Source: Aquimarina longa SW024 (GTDB lineage Bacteria > Bacteroidota > Bacteroidia > Flavobacteriales > Flavobacteriaceae). Taken from it: a DNA stretch of 64,000 nt. The position numbers and the translations under genes are program-made. Of the stretch, positions 54,655-63,760 are shown piece after piece. The stretch is taken from contig NZ_KQ474099.1 of the NCBI RefSeq assembly GCF_001401755.1, positions 491,692 through 555,691 of the forward strand, read 5' to 3'. Below the pieces are notes generated by a model. It ran no database searches and was not told where the DNA came from. It saw nothing but the letters and a program-made list of their open reading frames with translations. Numbering within the stretch: position 1 is the first letter of the stretch; every line of letters begins with the position of its first letter.

Positions 54655-57534
54655 ATGAAAAAAATAGCGCTTATTATTTTCCTACTTTTATTTACAGCAG
54701 TAAAAGCTCAGGAAATAGAAAATTTACCTGTAGGGTTAATTACTATTAACACCCAAGATGAAGTTAGGATTGATCAATTAATAAAAAAGACTCATGCTTT
54801 TTTGGAAAATATATATAATCCAATGAAAATTTCCTCTATAAACCAATCTGGAGTAACATTTAGCTCTACTACATGGGGAGAAGGCTCCTGGGGAAATGGA
54901 TATTTTACAACTGAAGTTGATTTGCCAAATTTTAATGGTCAAAGCCCTAATTATTCGGGTTGGTATACTGCATGTGACTATAATGATTCGTGTAAATGCC
55001 CTGATGATTCATGCCTTAGGAATGACTATCCTAGTTGTAGACCTATGATAAGAGAAATTGGCAGAATAATAGTGGGTTATATTAATGTATATGGAACTGG
55101 AACATTAAATGATGATACTCATATTTATAATCGGATATTAAAAGGAACAAAATATCTTCTAGACGAACAGCAAAAGGACGGTAATGATGTCGGGGCTTTT
55201 TGGAGTTGGAGATCACGACCAAATCAAACGACTCCAAATAGTGGAGGGCATAATGAAGCTGGATTTAATAATAAAGCTGAACAGTTCGAAGCGGGTTATG
55301 CAATGGAAGCATTAACTAAAGCTTATTTGTTCTTCAAAAAAAACGGGATCAATCAAAATGATTTTCAGTTACATGAAATTTTAACTTCAATAAAGAGTTT
55401 AGGAGATTGGTTTATTCCTCATGCTTTAGCTCATCATAATTATTATAGAGATAATAAAGATGGTACGTGTAAAAAAGAAAGCCATAGCAGAAATACCAAT
55501 CAATTATCAAATAGTATATGGGGGCTTGTAAATGCATATAAAGTTACTAAAGAGTCAAAATATCTAGATACTGCAATCCAAGTATATGAAGAATCAATTG
55601 ATTTTCATCAGGAAGAAGATGGTGCTTGGTCATATTCCTCTTGCGCTAAAAAAGAAGGTCCTAATGGAAAAGAATTCCATGATTCGCAAGGACACTATAC
55701 GGGTAATATTTTAAGAAACTTAATATTACTTTATGATGAATTGTTTTGTGAGCATCCATCAATTATAACCAATGTAAAATATGCTAAGGATAATTTAAAA
55801 AATAGAATCATTTTAACAATTAATCATTTTTTAAAAGAAAATATGTCTCTTGACCTTAATAATAATCAAAATACCGTAAGATTAAGAGCCTATGGAGAAA
55901 TTGCTGATTATAAAAGATTCGAAAAAGGAAATAAAGAAAAACAAGATATTGATGTAGAAATAGAATTATATGATGCGATGAGCACTTTGACTCATAGCCA
56001 ATTGTATCATGAATTATCTAACAACGATCAAACTAAAATTGTAAAAATTGGAGATGCAGTTCTAAAAAGCTTAATAAATTCTTTTTATGATGGAAATGGA
56101 ACATTAAAAGGTATTGGTAAGCCTTTTACAAGCTTCAGGCATCTATCTTTATATAAGCATAGACAAAAAAATAATTTCCGTCATAAAAATACAGAATTGG
56201 TTTTGAATAGTCCACAAGATAATATAGGGACCAATAAAATTGGTATTTACAACACCAATTATGAAGAGCATATAGGGTATACAAATGCAGGTAGTAGTGC
56301 TCATCTTATGACTACTGGTGATTTTGATAGAGATGGTGAAGATGAAATAGCAATTTACTCCAAAGTAGATGGAAGAATTTCGATACACAATAGTTATTAT
56401 AATTCATATACTGGTTGTAATCCTTCTTATGTTAAGAGTATTGAAACTGGTTTTAGGTTACATGATCATATGGAGGCTTTGGATTATGACGGGGATGGAT
56501 ATAATGATGAAATTGTAATGCACAATAGAAGTTATGCTGGAAAAACCAATCGTATAGATATTTTAGACCTCAATGGTTATATCTCTACTAAATATTCTAA
56601 TGCTGGTAGTGAGTTTGCTTTAATCACAACAGGAGATTTCGATAAAGATGGTAAAGACGAAATTGCTGCTTATAGTCGATTTGATGGACAAATATCGATT
56701 TACAATCCAGATGAAGCTTCAAAACTATCTCAAAGTGTTGCGTATACTGGGCATCTTCCTATTTATGGAGGAAGTATTTATACCGACTTCAAACTCCACG
56801 ATCACATGAAGGCTTTAGATTATGATGGGAATGGTAAAGATGAAATTGTAATGCACAATAGAAGTTATGCTGGAAAAACCAATCGTATAGATATTTTAGA
56901 CCTCAATGGCTATATCTCTACTAAATATTCTAATGCTGGTAGTGAGTTTGCTTTAATCACAACAGGAGATTTTGATAAGGATGGTAAAGATGAAATTGCT
57001 GCTTATAGCCGATTTGATGGACAAATATCGATTTACAATCCAGATGAAGCTTCAAAACTATCTCAAAGTGTTGCGTATACTGGGCATCTTCCTATTTATG
57101 GAGGAAGTGTATATACTAAATATAAATTTTATACACAGTTAGATGTTTTAAGAGTAACGCGAAAAGATTATTTGTATACTAGCCCTGATTATAATTATAT
57201 TGTTAAACCAGTATCAAAATCTAAATTTCAACCAAGCTTTAATGAAGAAGAAAAAAATACAGCTAAATCTTCTTCAAATAAAATATTGATATACCCAAAT
57301 CCTATAATAGAAAAGGAGTTTACTATTTCTTTTACGATGAAAGAAAGAAGTGAAATCGAAATAAGTTTATTGAATATAAATGGAAAAGTAATAGGAAAAT
57401 TATTTAATGGTGTAAAAAAATCTGGAGTTCATGAATTTCATTACAAAAATAATAAATTAGAGAAAGGGTTTTATATTCTTACTATAAGGATGAATGGCAA
57501 ATATTATAAATCAGTTAAAATTATCTGTAAATAA
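54655..57534 (+). CDS. secreted FG-GAP/VCBS-repeat protein with alpha-toroid domain and T9SS tail
   Basis: A 959-aa secreted protein. After a signal peptide, residues 20-520 form a helical region with repeated WS and NQLSNSIWGLVNAYK patterns like alpha/alpha-toroid glycan enzymes. Residues 530-840 carry three FG-GAP-like repeats with calcium loops (DYDGDGYND, DFDKDGKDE). The C-terminus is a T9SS sorting domain (ILIYPNPIIEKEFTISF). No catalytic residues are recognised, so activity on a polysaccharide is only a guess. Confidence 0.85.
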   Translation: MKKIALIIFLLLFTAVKAQEIENLPVGLITINTQDEVRIDQLIKKTHAFLENIYNPMKISSINQSGVTFSSTTWGEGSWGNGYFTTEVDLPNFNGQSPNYSGWYTACDYNDSCKCPDDSCLRNDYPSCRPMIREIGRIIVGYINVYGTGTLNDDTHIYNRILKGTKYLLDEQQKDGNDVGAFWSWRSRPNQTTPNSGGHNEAGFNNKAEQFEAGYAMEALTKAYLFFKKNGINQNDFQLHEILTSIKSLGDWFIPHALAHHNYYRDNKDGTCKKESHSRNTNQLSNSIWGLVNAYKVTKESKYLDTAIQVYEESIDFHQEEDGAWSYSSCAKKEGPNGKEFHDSQGHYTGNILRNLILLYDELFCEHPSIITNVKYAKDNLKNRIILTINHFLKENMSLDLNNNQNTVRLRAYGEIADYKRFEKGNKEKQDIDVEIELYDAMSTLTHSQLYHELSNNDQTKIVKIGDAVLKSLINSFYDGNGTLKGIGKPFTSFRHLSLYKHRQKNNFRHKNTELVLNSPQDNIGTNKIGIYNTNYEEHIGYTNAGSSAHLMTTGDFDRDGEDEIAIYSKVDGRISIHNSYYNSYTGCNPSYVKSIETGFRLHDHMEALDYDGDGYNDEIVMHNRSYAGKTNRIDILDLNGYISTKYSNAGSEFALITTGDFDKDGKDEIAAYSRFDGQISIYNPDEASKLSQSVAYTGHLPIYGGSIYTDFKLHDHMKALDYDGNGKDEIVMHNRSYAGKTNRIDILDLNGYISTKYSNAGSEFALITTGDFDKDGKDEIAAYSRFDGQISIYNPDEASKLSQSVAYTGHLPIYGGSVYTKYKFYTQLDVLRVTRKDYLYTSPDYNYIVKPVSKSKFQPSFNEEEKNTAKSSSNKILIYPNPIIEKEFTISFTMKERSEIEISLLNINGKVIGKLFNGVKKSGVHEFHYKNNKLEKGFYILTIRMNGKYYKSVKIICK
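56506..57108 (+). repeat. near-identical direct repeat of 270 nt inside the FG-GAP gene
   Basis: 56506-56775 and 56839-57108 repeat almost base for base with a period of 333 nt (111 codons). Each unit encodes IVMHNRSYAGKTNR to HLPIYGGS. The near identity shows a recent in-frame duplication or gene conversion. Confidence 0.9.
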
Positions 57535-57583
57535 AATTAATAGACAGTATCCATAATTTTGTATAAAATTTAAAAATTAAACA

Positions 57584-57619
57584 AAAAAATATCGAGGGTT
57601 ATAACTCTCGATATTTTTT
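57584..57619. terminator. bidirectional terminator
   Basis: AAAAAATATCGAG (57584-57596) pairs with CTCGATATTTTTT (57607-57619), with A and T tails on each side. It lies between the convergent FG-GAP and AAA genes. Confidence 0.85.
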
Positions 57620-57671
57620 ATTACATACTACATTGATGTATTAGTCCCGATAACTATAGTATGGATTTGTC

Positions 57672-58988
57672 TTATCGCATTACTCTTCCTCCTTTTTGGT
57701 ATTCTCTTTGGATTCCGTTTATAATATATTCTTGATACATTGTTTTTTTATGGGCTCCTAATGCGGATAAGCATGCATATTGAACTACATTCATAATCTC
57801 TGCACCAGATAATTCATACCGCTGTGCAATAGCCTCTAGATTAACACCCTGATGGATTCTTATTTTAGAAGGAAACGCATTTTTCCATAGTATTAGTCTT
57901 TCTGATGCCTTAGGAAGTGGAAAGTGTACAATCGACTGAAAACGTCGCACAAATGCATCGTCTATGTTACTTTTTAGATTAGATGCTAGAATAACTAATC
58001 CTTTATAGCTTTCTATGCGTTGTAAAAGATAGGAGACTTCTTGATTTGCATACTTATCGTGGGCATCTCTAACATTGGTACGTTTACCAAATAGTGCATC
58101 TGCTTCATCAAAAAAGAGGATATTTTCTGTTTTTTCGGCTTTAGCAAGAAGATTCGCTAAGTTTTTTTCGGTTTCACCGATAAACTTAGATACCACCATA
58201 GAAAGATCTATCTTATACACATCCTTACCTGTATGTTTTCCTAATAAACTTGCTGTTAATGTTTTTCCAGTTCCTGGTGGGCCATAAAATAATGCACTAT
58301 ACCCTGGTTTTAATTTTTTATACATTCCCCAATCATTAAGCAAAGTGTCTCCATGTGTAATCCAGGTTTGTAATTCTTGGATTTGCTGATGTGTTTCTTC
58401 ACCCAATATCAGGTCATCCCACTCTAGTTTGGTTTCTATAATCTGAGCAGGAAATTTCATGCTAAAAGCGGGTTTACTGACCTTACCTAATACGAATAGC
58501 TCTGCATACTCCTGCGAAAGTACTATTTTACCACTCATCCAAGGTTCTCCATTAGGGGATTCTTCTAACCATAGGATATGGTTTTTTGCAAAAAAATGAT
58601 CTGGAGTAAAGAATTCTAGAATCTCTTTTCTTTTTATAAAATCTGTTCCTGTTAGTACAAATAATGCGGTTTCTCCTGTGGGGAGAAATCCTCTAAAATT
58701 TTTACCTCGTGATCCTCCCAATTGTGGAAAATCTCCTGTAGATTCTAATTTATCTTGTATAATTCCGTCTAAAAATCCGCTATCAATATGTGGGCTTACT
58801 GCAAGGAGTAATAGTGTATGTTCCTCGGTACTTAGATTAGCGTTTTTTATTACTTCTGGAACAATAATATCCCAATGATCTAAAGAAGGAATCTTAGGCA
58901 GCTCTACATCTGATTCTTGATTAAAATAAGTCTCTAAACGGTATTCTATGAGCTCTCTGAGATAATTGAATTCTGGTAAGTTGGTCAT
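57672..58988 (-). CDS. AAA+ ATPase of the eCIS-associated type
   Basis: A 438-aa ATPase. The N-terminal 190 residues are specific (LIEYRLETYFNQES and onward); then the AAA domain has Walker A YGPPGTGKTLTA, Walker B ILFFDEADALFG and a sensor region ASNLKSNIDDAFVRRF. Such proteins occur in contractile injection (eCIS/Afp-like) loci. Structural eCIS genes are not in the window, so the association rests on the DUF4157 gene nearby. Confidence 0.85.
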   Translation of the reverse strand: MTNLPEFNYLRELIEYRLETYFNQESDVELPKIPSLDHWDIIVPEVIKNANLSTEEHTLLLLAVSPHIDSGFLDGIIQDKLESTGDFPQLGGSRGKNFRGFLPTGETALFVLTGTDFIKRKEILEFFTPDHFFAKNHILWLEESPNGEPWMSGKIVLSQEYAELFVLGKVSKPAFSMKFPAQIIETKLEWDDLILGEETHQQIQELQTWITHGDTLLNDWGMYKKLKPGYSALFYGPPGTGKTLTASLLGKHTGKDVYKIDLSMVVSKFIGETEKNLANLLAKAEKTENILFFDEADALFGKRTNVRDAHDKYANQEVSYLLQRIESYKGLVILASNLKSNIDDAFVRRFQSIVHFPLPKASERLILWKNAFPSKIRIHQGVNLEAIAQRYELSGAEIMNVVQYACLSALGAHKKTMYQEYIINGIQREYQKGGRVMR

Positions 58989-59136
58989 GTATACTTGTTA
59001 GTTTTGTTTTACTGTAAGATCGTGAAATTATAGTGATAATTCATATATAGTTTATAAATTAGATTACATTCTATTTCTTATATATGGTATATTCTTGTAT
59101 TATTTTATCTATTCGTATTTGAGTTTAAAAATTTAT

Positions 59137-59625
59137 CTAATCTGGTTTTAGAGGATAACAGCATTTATATGTTGCTTTAGCTAAACAGTCATGTAGCCAT
59201 TTTTTTAAATCTTCTTTTGTTTTATACTTGTATGAAAAACTACCTAAATTCATAAAAGAAACTGTGTATCTATTATCGGTTCCTTTTTTCTTTATCATTA
59301 CTTTTAAATTCACTTTCTGTATACCTTCCCTCTTAAGTGAATACACAATCGCATACCTACATTCCTTTTTAAACTCTGGAGAAACTATAATATGTGTTTT
59401 TAGAGTATCATTTTTTGATACCTTTAAAGATCGATAATATTTTACTTTTCCGGATTTATATTTTGTTATTAAATAATCTGTAAAGCCATTACTGTAAATT
59501 ATATCATCTTCTTGAGCAAAGACTTTAAAATGCATCGTACCTTCATCATACTTGTTATCAGAGCATTGAAAAAACAAATTCAATAAAAGCAGTAAAATTC
59601 CTATTTTATAAAATACCTTAGTCAT
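59137..59625 (-). CDS. small lipoprotein, unknown function
   Basis: A 162-aa lipoprotein. The start is placed at 59625 because the signal sequence MTKVFYKIGILLLLLNLFFQC begins there and the codon overlaps the end of the upstream broken gene. The mature part is beta-rich with several Lys, and near the end has CLAKATYKCC. I do not recognise a family. By position it could be an immunity protein. Confidence 0.7.
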   Translation of the reverse strand: MTKVFYKIGILLLLLNLFFQCSDNKYDEGTMHFKVFAQEDDIIYSNGFTDYLITKYKSGKVKYYRSLKVSKNDTLKTHIIVSPEFKKECRYAIVYSLKREGIQKVNLKVMIKKKGTDNRYTVSFMNLGSFSYKYKTKEDLKKWLHDCLAKATYKCCYPLKPD

Positions 59626-59867
59626 AAACTGTAATTGTTCCAACGCTTTCATTATTTACTGCAATATAAATATCATTATTGTACACAGATAGTGCAGTAC
59701 TCTTACCATTAAACAATCGTAATGATGATTCTTCCTTAATATTGTAAATTCCATTTTATCAAATGAGCATTCCATTGTCCTACAGCATTATTACCATCCA
59801 TATTTTTTGTCTTTTTTGAACAGGCCAAAAGAAGAAAAGAACAGCACAGCATTATAATACTCTTCAT
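59618..59867 (-). pseudogene. broken small lipoprotein gene
   Basis: The first frame (59867-59736) gives 43 residues with a lipobox LLLACSKK, then stops. A second frame continues coherently (KEESSLRLFNGKSTALSVYN...) to a TAA at 59618-59620, overlapping the start of the next gene by 8 nt. So a lipoprotein gene was broken by a frameshift, probably with internal deletion. Confidence 0.7.
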
Positions 59868-59921
59868 AATTAATATGTTACTTTAGTTTCAAAATTTTTC
59901 TTTTTCGGTTATAAGTAATTA

Positions 59922-60488
59922 TTATATTTTCTTAATTTTTAATTGAATAGGGATTTTAGGGATGCTTGTACCACTAGATATTTCTTCTTTTTCGTAATCG
60001 ATTTCATATTCTGCGCTGTAAATTTTATTATCTGATAGTATATACTGTTTGTTCAATTCTGAATTAATTTGTTGACTTTGCATATCCTTAAATACAGAAA
60101 GTTTAATATACCCTCCTAAATAAGCTGGCGGGAATAACACATGGAATTTCTCTTGATCAACTTGGATCGTATCAATCGATGAAGAACTCTTCAATATATT
60201 TTCATTTGTTGTATTCATCCTTATTCCTTTATTAACAAGAATAATAGTCCCAATTGGAAAGCTTGTTTTACACTTCATCTCAATTATTTCTTGTTTTGAA
60301 TTATTAATAAATAAATCGAGATTGTTATCAACAATCTTAAAGTCATCAACTGTAATGTACAACTCTTTAGCTTCTTTATTACATGAATACATAAACAAAA
60401 TCATTAACAATAGTATTGGATTAAAAATAATCCTGTTCGATAAATGTTTAATATGACACCCTTGGTTTGTGTTTATTTTTTTTCCCAT
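59922..60488 (-). CDS. lipoprotein, candidate immunity protein
   Basis: A lipoprotein of about 188 aa. The signal is followed by ILFMYSCNK (lipobox Cys) and a beta-rich mature domain (ELYITVDDF to TSIPKIPIQLKIKKI). It starts inside the last 41 nt of the DUF4157 gene, or up to 77 nt with the first ATG, so they are translationally coupled. This place and the lipid anchor suggest it protects the periplasm from the lysozyme-like domain of that gene. The start is uncertain. Confidence 0.6.
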   Translation of the reverse strand: MGKKINTNQGCHIKHLSNRIIFNPILLLMILFMYSCNKEAKELYITVDDFKIVDNNLDLFINNSKQEIIEMKCKTSFPIGTIILVNKGIRMNTTNENILKSSSSIDTIQVDQEKFHVLFPPAYLGGYIKLSVFKDMQSQQINSELNKQYILSDNKIYSAEYEIDYEKEEISSGTSIPKIPIQLKIKKI

Positions 60489-62472
60489 GTGCACTTTTTG
60501 CTTCATTTCTTCTTTTAATAACATTCGATTTATAATTCACCGCTCTTGATCCTCTCCCATTGTAAGCTCTAACTGCTTCAGCCCAACTTAAAACTGATTT
60601 TCTTTTTTCGAAAACCCATCTAATTCCGGTTCTTACCCAAAAATCATAATCTATATTTCTATCTTTTCCTATTGGTTTTTTATTAAATTCTTTCCACGCT
60701 CCATAAAATCTAGTATCTGACCAATAGAAGTAATCCCAAGTTTTACCATTACCAGACCTTTTTTGAAGTCCTGATAGTTTAAGCTTTTCTGAAGAAGTTA
60801 AAGATGCTTTTTTTTGTAAATCTTTATATTCCTTTTGAGCTTTATATAAATCTTTTTTTACATCGTTTATTTTATATTTTGCTGCTAATGCAGCATCCAT
60901 TTCATTCATCATTAATGTCAAGATACTACCGGAACTATCAATAGCTTGCATTAAATTAAATCGAGTCATTGGATCTCCTTCATACCTTTGAGATTCATAT
61001 AAATATTGACCCGATGTTCCCATCTGAGATTCCTGAAAAATCATAGATTTCACAATATTTGGGTCAAGCTTGTCCCATTTATTAGGTGCTCCTATTTGCT
61101 TATGATAATAATCTGTCCATTTTTTAATACTTGCATCAAAAGCATTAAACATTGTTTCTTGTATAAGTTTTCTATTTAACGTTTTTTGTCTGATTTCTTG
61201 TACTCCTTTTAATCGTTTTAATTCGGCTTCATACCCTCTTAAATTATTAAACTTCTTATATTCTGGTTTCTTCTTTTCCCAATCTGCTATTTTTTGCTCT
61301 CCTTTCTCAACAGATGCTACTTGACCTTCAACCCCAGCATTATATTGATAGAGTCCTGATGTACCTCCTTTTGGTTGGATGTAAGATTTTTTTAAGATAA
61401 TAGTGTGTACTTTTTTATCACTCCCTACTGCTTTTCCATGAACTACTGTTTTATTATTATCCCAGCTCGTAATAGTTAATTCTGTACCTTCAGGATATTT
61501 TACTTTTCCTCCACTAGAAATTAAACCTGTATTTAAGATAAATACCTTACCTATCATTTCTGCAGAAGCCTTCTCAGGAGTAAATTGTTGTTGTATATTA
61601 GGTTTTTCAGCATCCTTATTCTGCTGCACCACATGTGTTAACTCATGTGCTAGTAATCGTTTTCCTTGGGTGGTTTCGGGATTATATTTTCCTGAGTTAA
61701 AATACACATCTTTACCATGGGTAAATGCTTGTGCTCCTAGTTCTTTATTCATCGTTACAGCATCCTGATCGGTATGGATACTAACATCACTAAAGTCCCT
61801 CCCAAAAGAAGCTCCCATTTCTGCTTGCAGGTTTTTTGACATCTTTTTACCTCCTCCTGCTTTACTTTTGATCTGATTGGATAATCGTGTACTTGCTGTT
61901 GGTGTAGTCCCAGAAGTATGTTTTGCCTGTACCGTTTCTTCCTCTTCTTTTTTCTGTATAGATTCCTCTTCTTCTCCTTCCATCTTATTAATCATTTCTT
62001 CTTCTGGAGCTTCTTTTGTATTTACCATACCTTCCTCTTCTTCTTTTTTTTGTATGGCTTCCTCCTCTTCTGCTTCCTTTTTATTCACCATCTCTTCTTC
62101 TGGAGCTTCTTCTCTTTGGATTTCGGGTTTTTCTTGTATGAGTTTATCTTGTTCTACTCGCTGTTCTGCTGTTCCTAGTTTTTCATCTTCTTGGGGGGTT
62201 GCTAATGATTCTCGCTGTATGCTACTTATTTCTTTATTTTGTATCTCTGGTTTTGAGCTTTTACTGACTACAGCATCTGCTACACTATCTGCTTCTTTTT
62301 CATACTTATCGCCTGGTTGTCCTACGGTAAGTTTGGTCTGAACTGCTCCACCTTTTGCAATATTAAAAAAAGGGTTCTTAGTTTCTTTAGAAAAGAATGG
62401 GGTTTCTTTAGTTTCTCTCCCTTCATTATGATGTGGGCTCTTGTGACGGCGACTGGAAAATATACTTTTCAT
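60448..62472 (-). CDS. DUF4157 (eCIS-core) protein with lysozyme-like C-terminal domain
   Basis: A 674-aa protein. The N-terminus is basic; residues about 95-185 are an acidic low-complexity stretch of Glu/Lys repeats. Then comes the DUF4157 domain with MGASFGRDFSDVSIHTD, AFTHGKDVYFNSG and LLAHELTHVVQQ (HELTH at 276-280), which marks proteins loaded by contractile injection systems. The C-terminal third has a predicted lysozyme-like fold: IFQESQMGTSG with Glu481 as possible acid, and AEAVRAYNGRGSRAVNYK at the end. It is therefore a possible peptidoglycan-cutting effector. Confidence 0.85.
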   Translation of the reverse strand: MKSIFSSRRHKSPHHNEGRETKETPFFSKETKNPFFNIAKGGAVQTKLTVGQPGDKYEKEADSVADAVVSKSSKPEIQNKEISSIQRESLATPQEDEKLGTAEQRVEQDKLIQEKPEIQREEAPEEEMVNKKEAEEEEAIQKKEEEEGMVNTKEAPEEEMINKMEGEEEESIQKKEEEETVQAKHTSGTTPTASTRLSNQIKSKAGGGKKMSKNLQAEMGASFGRDFSDVSIHTDQDAVTMNKELGAQAFTHGKDVYFNSGKYNPETTQGKRLLAHELTHVVQQNKDAEKPNIQQQFTPEKASAEMIGKVFILNTGLISSGGKVKYPEGTELTITSWDNNKTVVHGKAVGSDKKVHTIILKKSYIQPKGGTSGLYQYNAGVEGQVASVEKGEQKIADWEKKKPEYKKFNNLRGYEAELKRLKGVQEIRQKTLNRKLIQETMFNAFDASIKKWTDYYHKQIGAPNKWDKLDPNIVKSMIFQESQMGTSGQYLYESQRYEGDPMTRFNLMQAIDSSGSILTLMMNEMDAALAAKYKINDVKKDLYKAQKEYKDLQKKASLTSSEKLKLSGLQKRSGNGKTWDYFYWSDTRFYGAWKEFNKKPIGKDRNIDYDFWVRTGIRWVFEKRKSVLSWAEAVRAYNGRGSRAVNYKSNVIKRRNEAKSAHGKKNKHKPRVSY

Positions 62473-62598
62473 CGTTCTACATTTTTTAAATCCTAATTTA
62501 TGCTACTCAATTTTTATGGAGATCTCTGCGAAATGTATACTAAGCGTAAACAAGGTGCTGAAATGAGATTACATTTCCTTTTAATCTTACTTACTACT

Positions 62599-63363
62599 TT
62601 ACATAAACTTAGACAGAAATTCTATAGTAAACTCACTATAATCTTTAGCTCCATTGGCATTTTTATCATAGGTAAAAATATCTTTACCCTGTTCTTGAGC
62701 ATTTGCCAATGCGATATTGCTTCGAATATGTGTCTTAAAGATCATTGCCTCAGAAAACTCTTCTTGGAGCTGTGACTTAATCTCTTGGTTCATTTTTTTT
62801 CTATAATCGTATTTGGTTAATACGAATCCTAATAGTTTAATTTTTTTATTTAGTTTTTTTACAAGTTCAAAGTGTTTTAAAAAACTTCGTACTCCTTTTA
62901 GAGGTAAAAATTCTGCTTGTAATGGTATCAAAACAAAATCACTACTTACCAATGCATTGATGGTTAACATACTCATTGATGGCGGACAGTCAATAAATAC
63001 AAAGTCATATCCTTGTAATGGTTGTATTAATTGCGAGAGTATTTGTTCTCTACCATATACACTGGCTAACTCTAATTCTGCTCCTGCAAGATCTAATGAC
63101 GAAGGGATTAGGTCTAATCCAGAAGCATTAAGTAGTACATCTGTAATATTGGTTTCTTCTCCAAAGGCTTCTTGTCTTAATATGGTATATATTGATTTTT
63201 CTATATCTTCTGTAATCCCTAATGATTGCGTAAGGTTTGCTTGTGGATCTACATCTATCAATAGTACTTTTTTGCCTTTCTTTTGTAATCCCGCAGCAAG
63301 ATTAATTGCTGTAGTTGTTTTACCTACTCCTCCTTTAAAATTTGCTATTGAGATTACGTTCAT
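62599..63363 (-). CDS. ParA family ATPase
   Basis: A 254-aa deviant Walker ATPase used for partition of DNA or cell cargo. The Walker A KGGVGKTTT, the A' motif VLLIDVDPQANLT and the Walker B FVFIDCPPS are all visible. No parB gene is in the window. Its position before the DUF4157 gene on the same strand raises the chance of a cargo-positioning role, but a chromosome-type ParA is equally possible. Confidence 0.93.
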   Translation of the reverse strand: MNVISIANFKGGVGKTTTAINLAAGLQKKGKKVLLIDVDPQANLTQSLGITEDIEKSIYTILRQEAFGEETNITDVLLNASGLDLIPSSLDLAGAELELASVYGREQILSQLIQPLQGYDFVFIDCPPSMSMLTINALVSSDFVLIPLQAEFLPLKGVRSFLKHFELVKKLNKKIKLLGFVLTKYDYRKKMNQEIKSQLQEEFSEAMIFKTHIRSNIALANAQEQGKDIFTYDKNANGAKDYSEFTIEFLSKFM

Positions 63364-63535
63364 AAGATTTTTATCCTTTTAAAAAAGGAATTTTTATTGT
63401 TTATCGTATACAATTTAACTATTTACACCTTTGTTTTCTAACAGTTTAACACCTCTTTTTAAAAATAATCAATAATCTCGAAACTCCGCTATTAACTTAT
63501 GCTTGTAAAAGCAAAAGAGGCATTTGTTTCCATCA

Positions 63536-63618
63536 TGGATTCCAACCTACACTGTAATGACAAACAGAAAGTATTTCTTTTTTAGTAGCCTTGTCATTCT
63601 GTTTCAGGTCAGAATCCA
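63536..63618. repeat. REP-like imperfect inverted repeat
   Basis: TGGATTCCAACCTACAC...GACAA (63536-63563) and its imperfect reverse complement (63591-63618) flank a 27-nt centre. Half-sites of the same kind occur near 63717-63740 and 46270-46292. The 397 bp between ParA and the next gene otherwise show no gene. Confidence 0.5.
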
Positions 63619-63760
63619 TAATTAAGACCTTTTAGTCAATAACTTAAACCCTTAACCTAATAACATTATCCGAGTAATTAAGGGTGCTATGAATCTTTAA
63701 AAAAAAGGGCATTTTTTAGATTCTAGCCTACACTGGAATAAAGTTATAGCGTATCAAAAC

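Noticed and set aside
61877-62341. Ser- and Phe-rich open frames opposite the DUF4157 gene
   Set aside because: They mirror the acidic Glu/Lys repeats on the real coding strand and have low-complexity composition.
62813-63382. Open frame of 189 codons opposite ParA
   Set aside because: ParA motifs on the minus strand are complete; the other strand has none.
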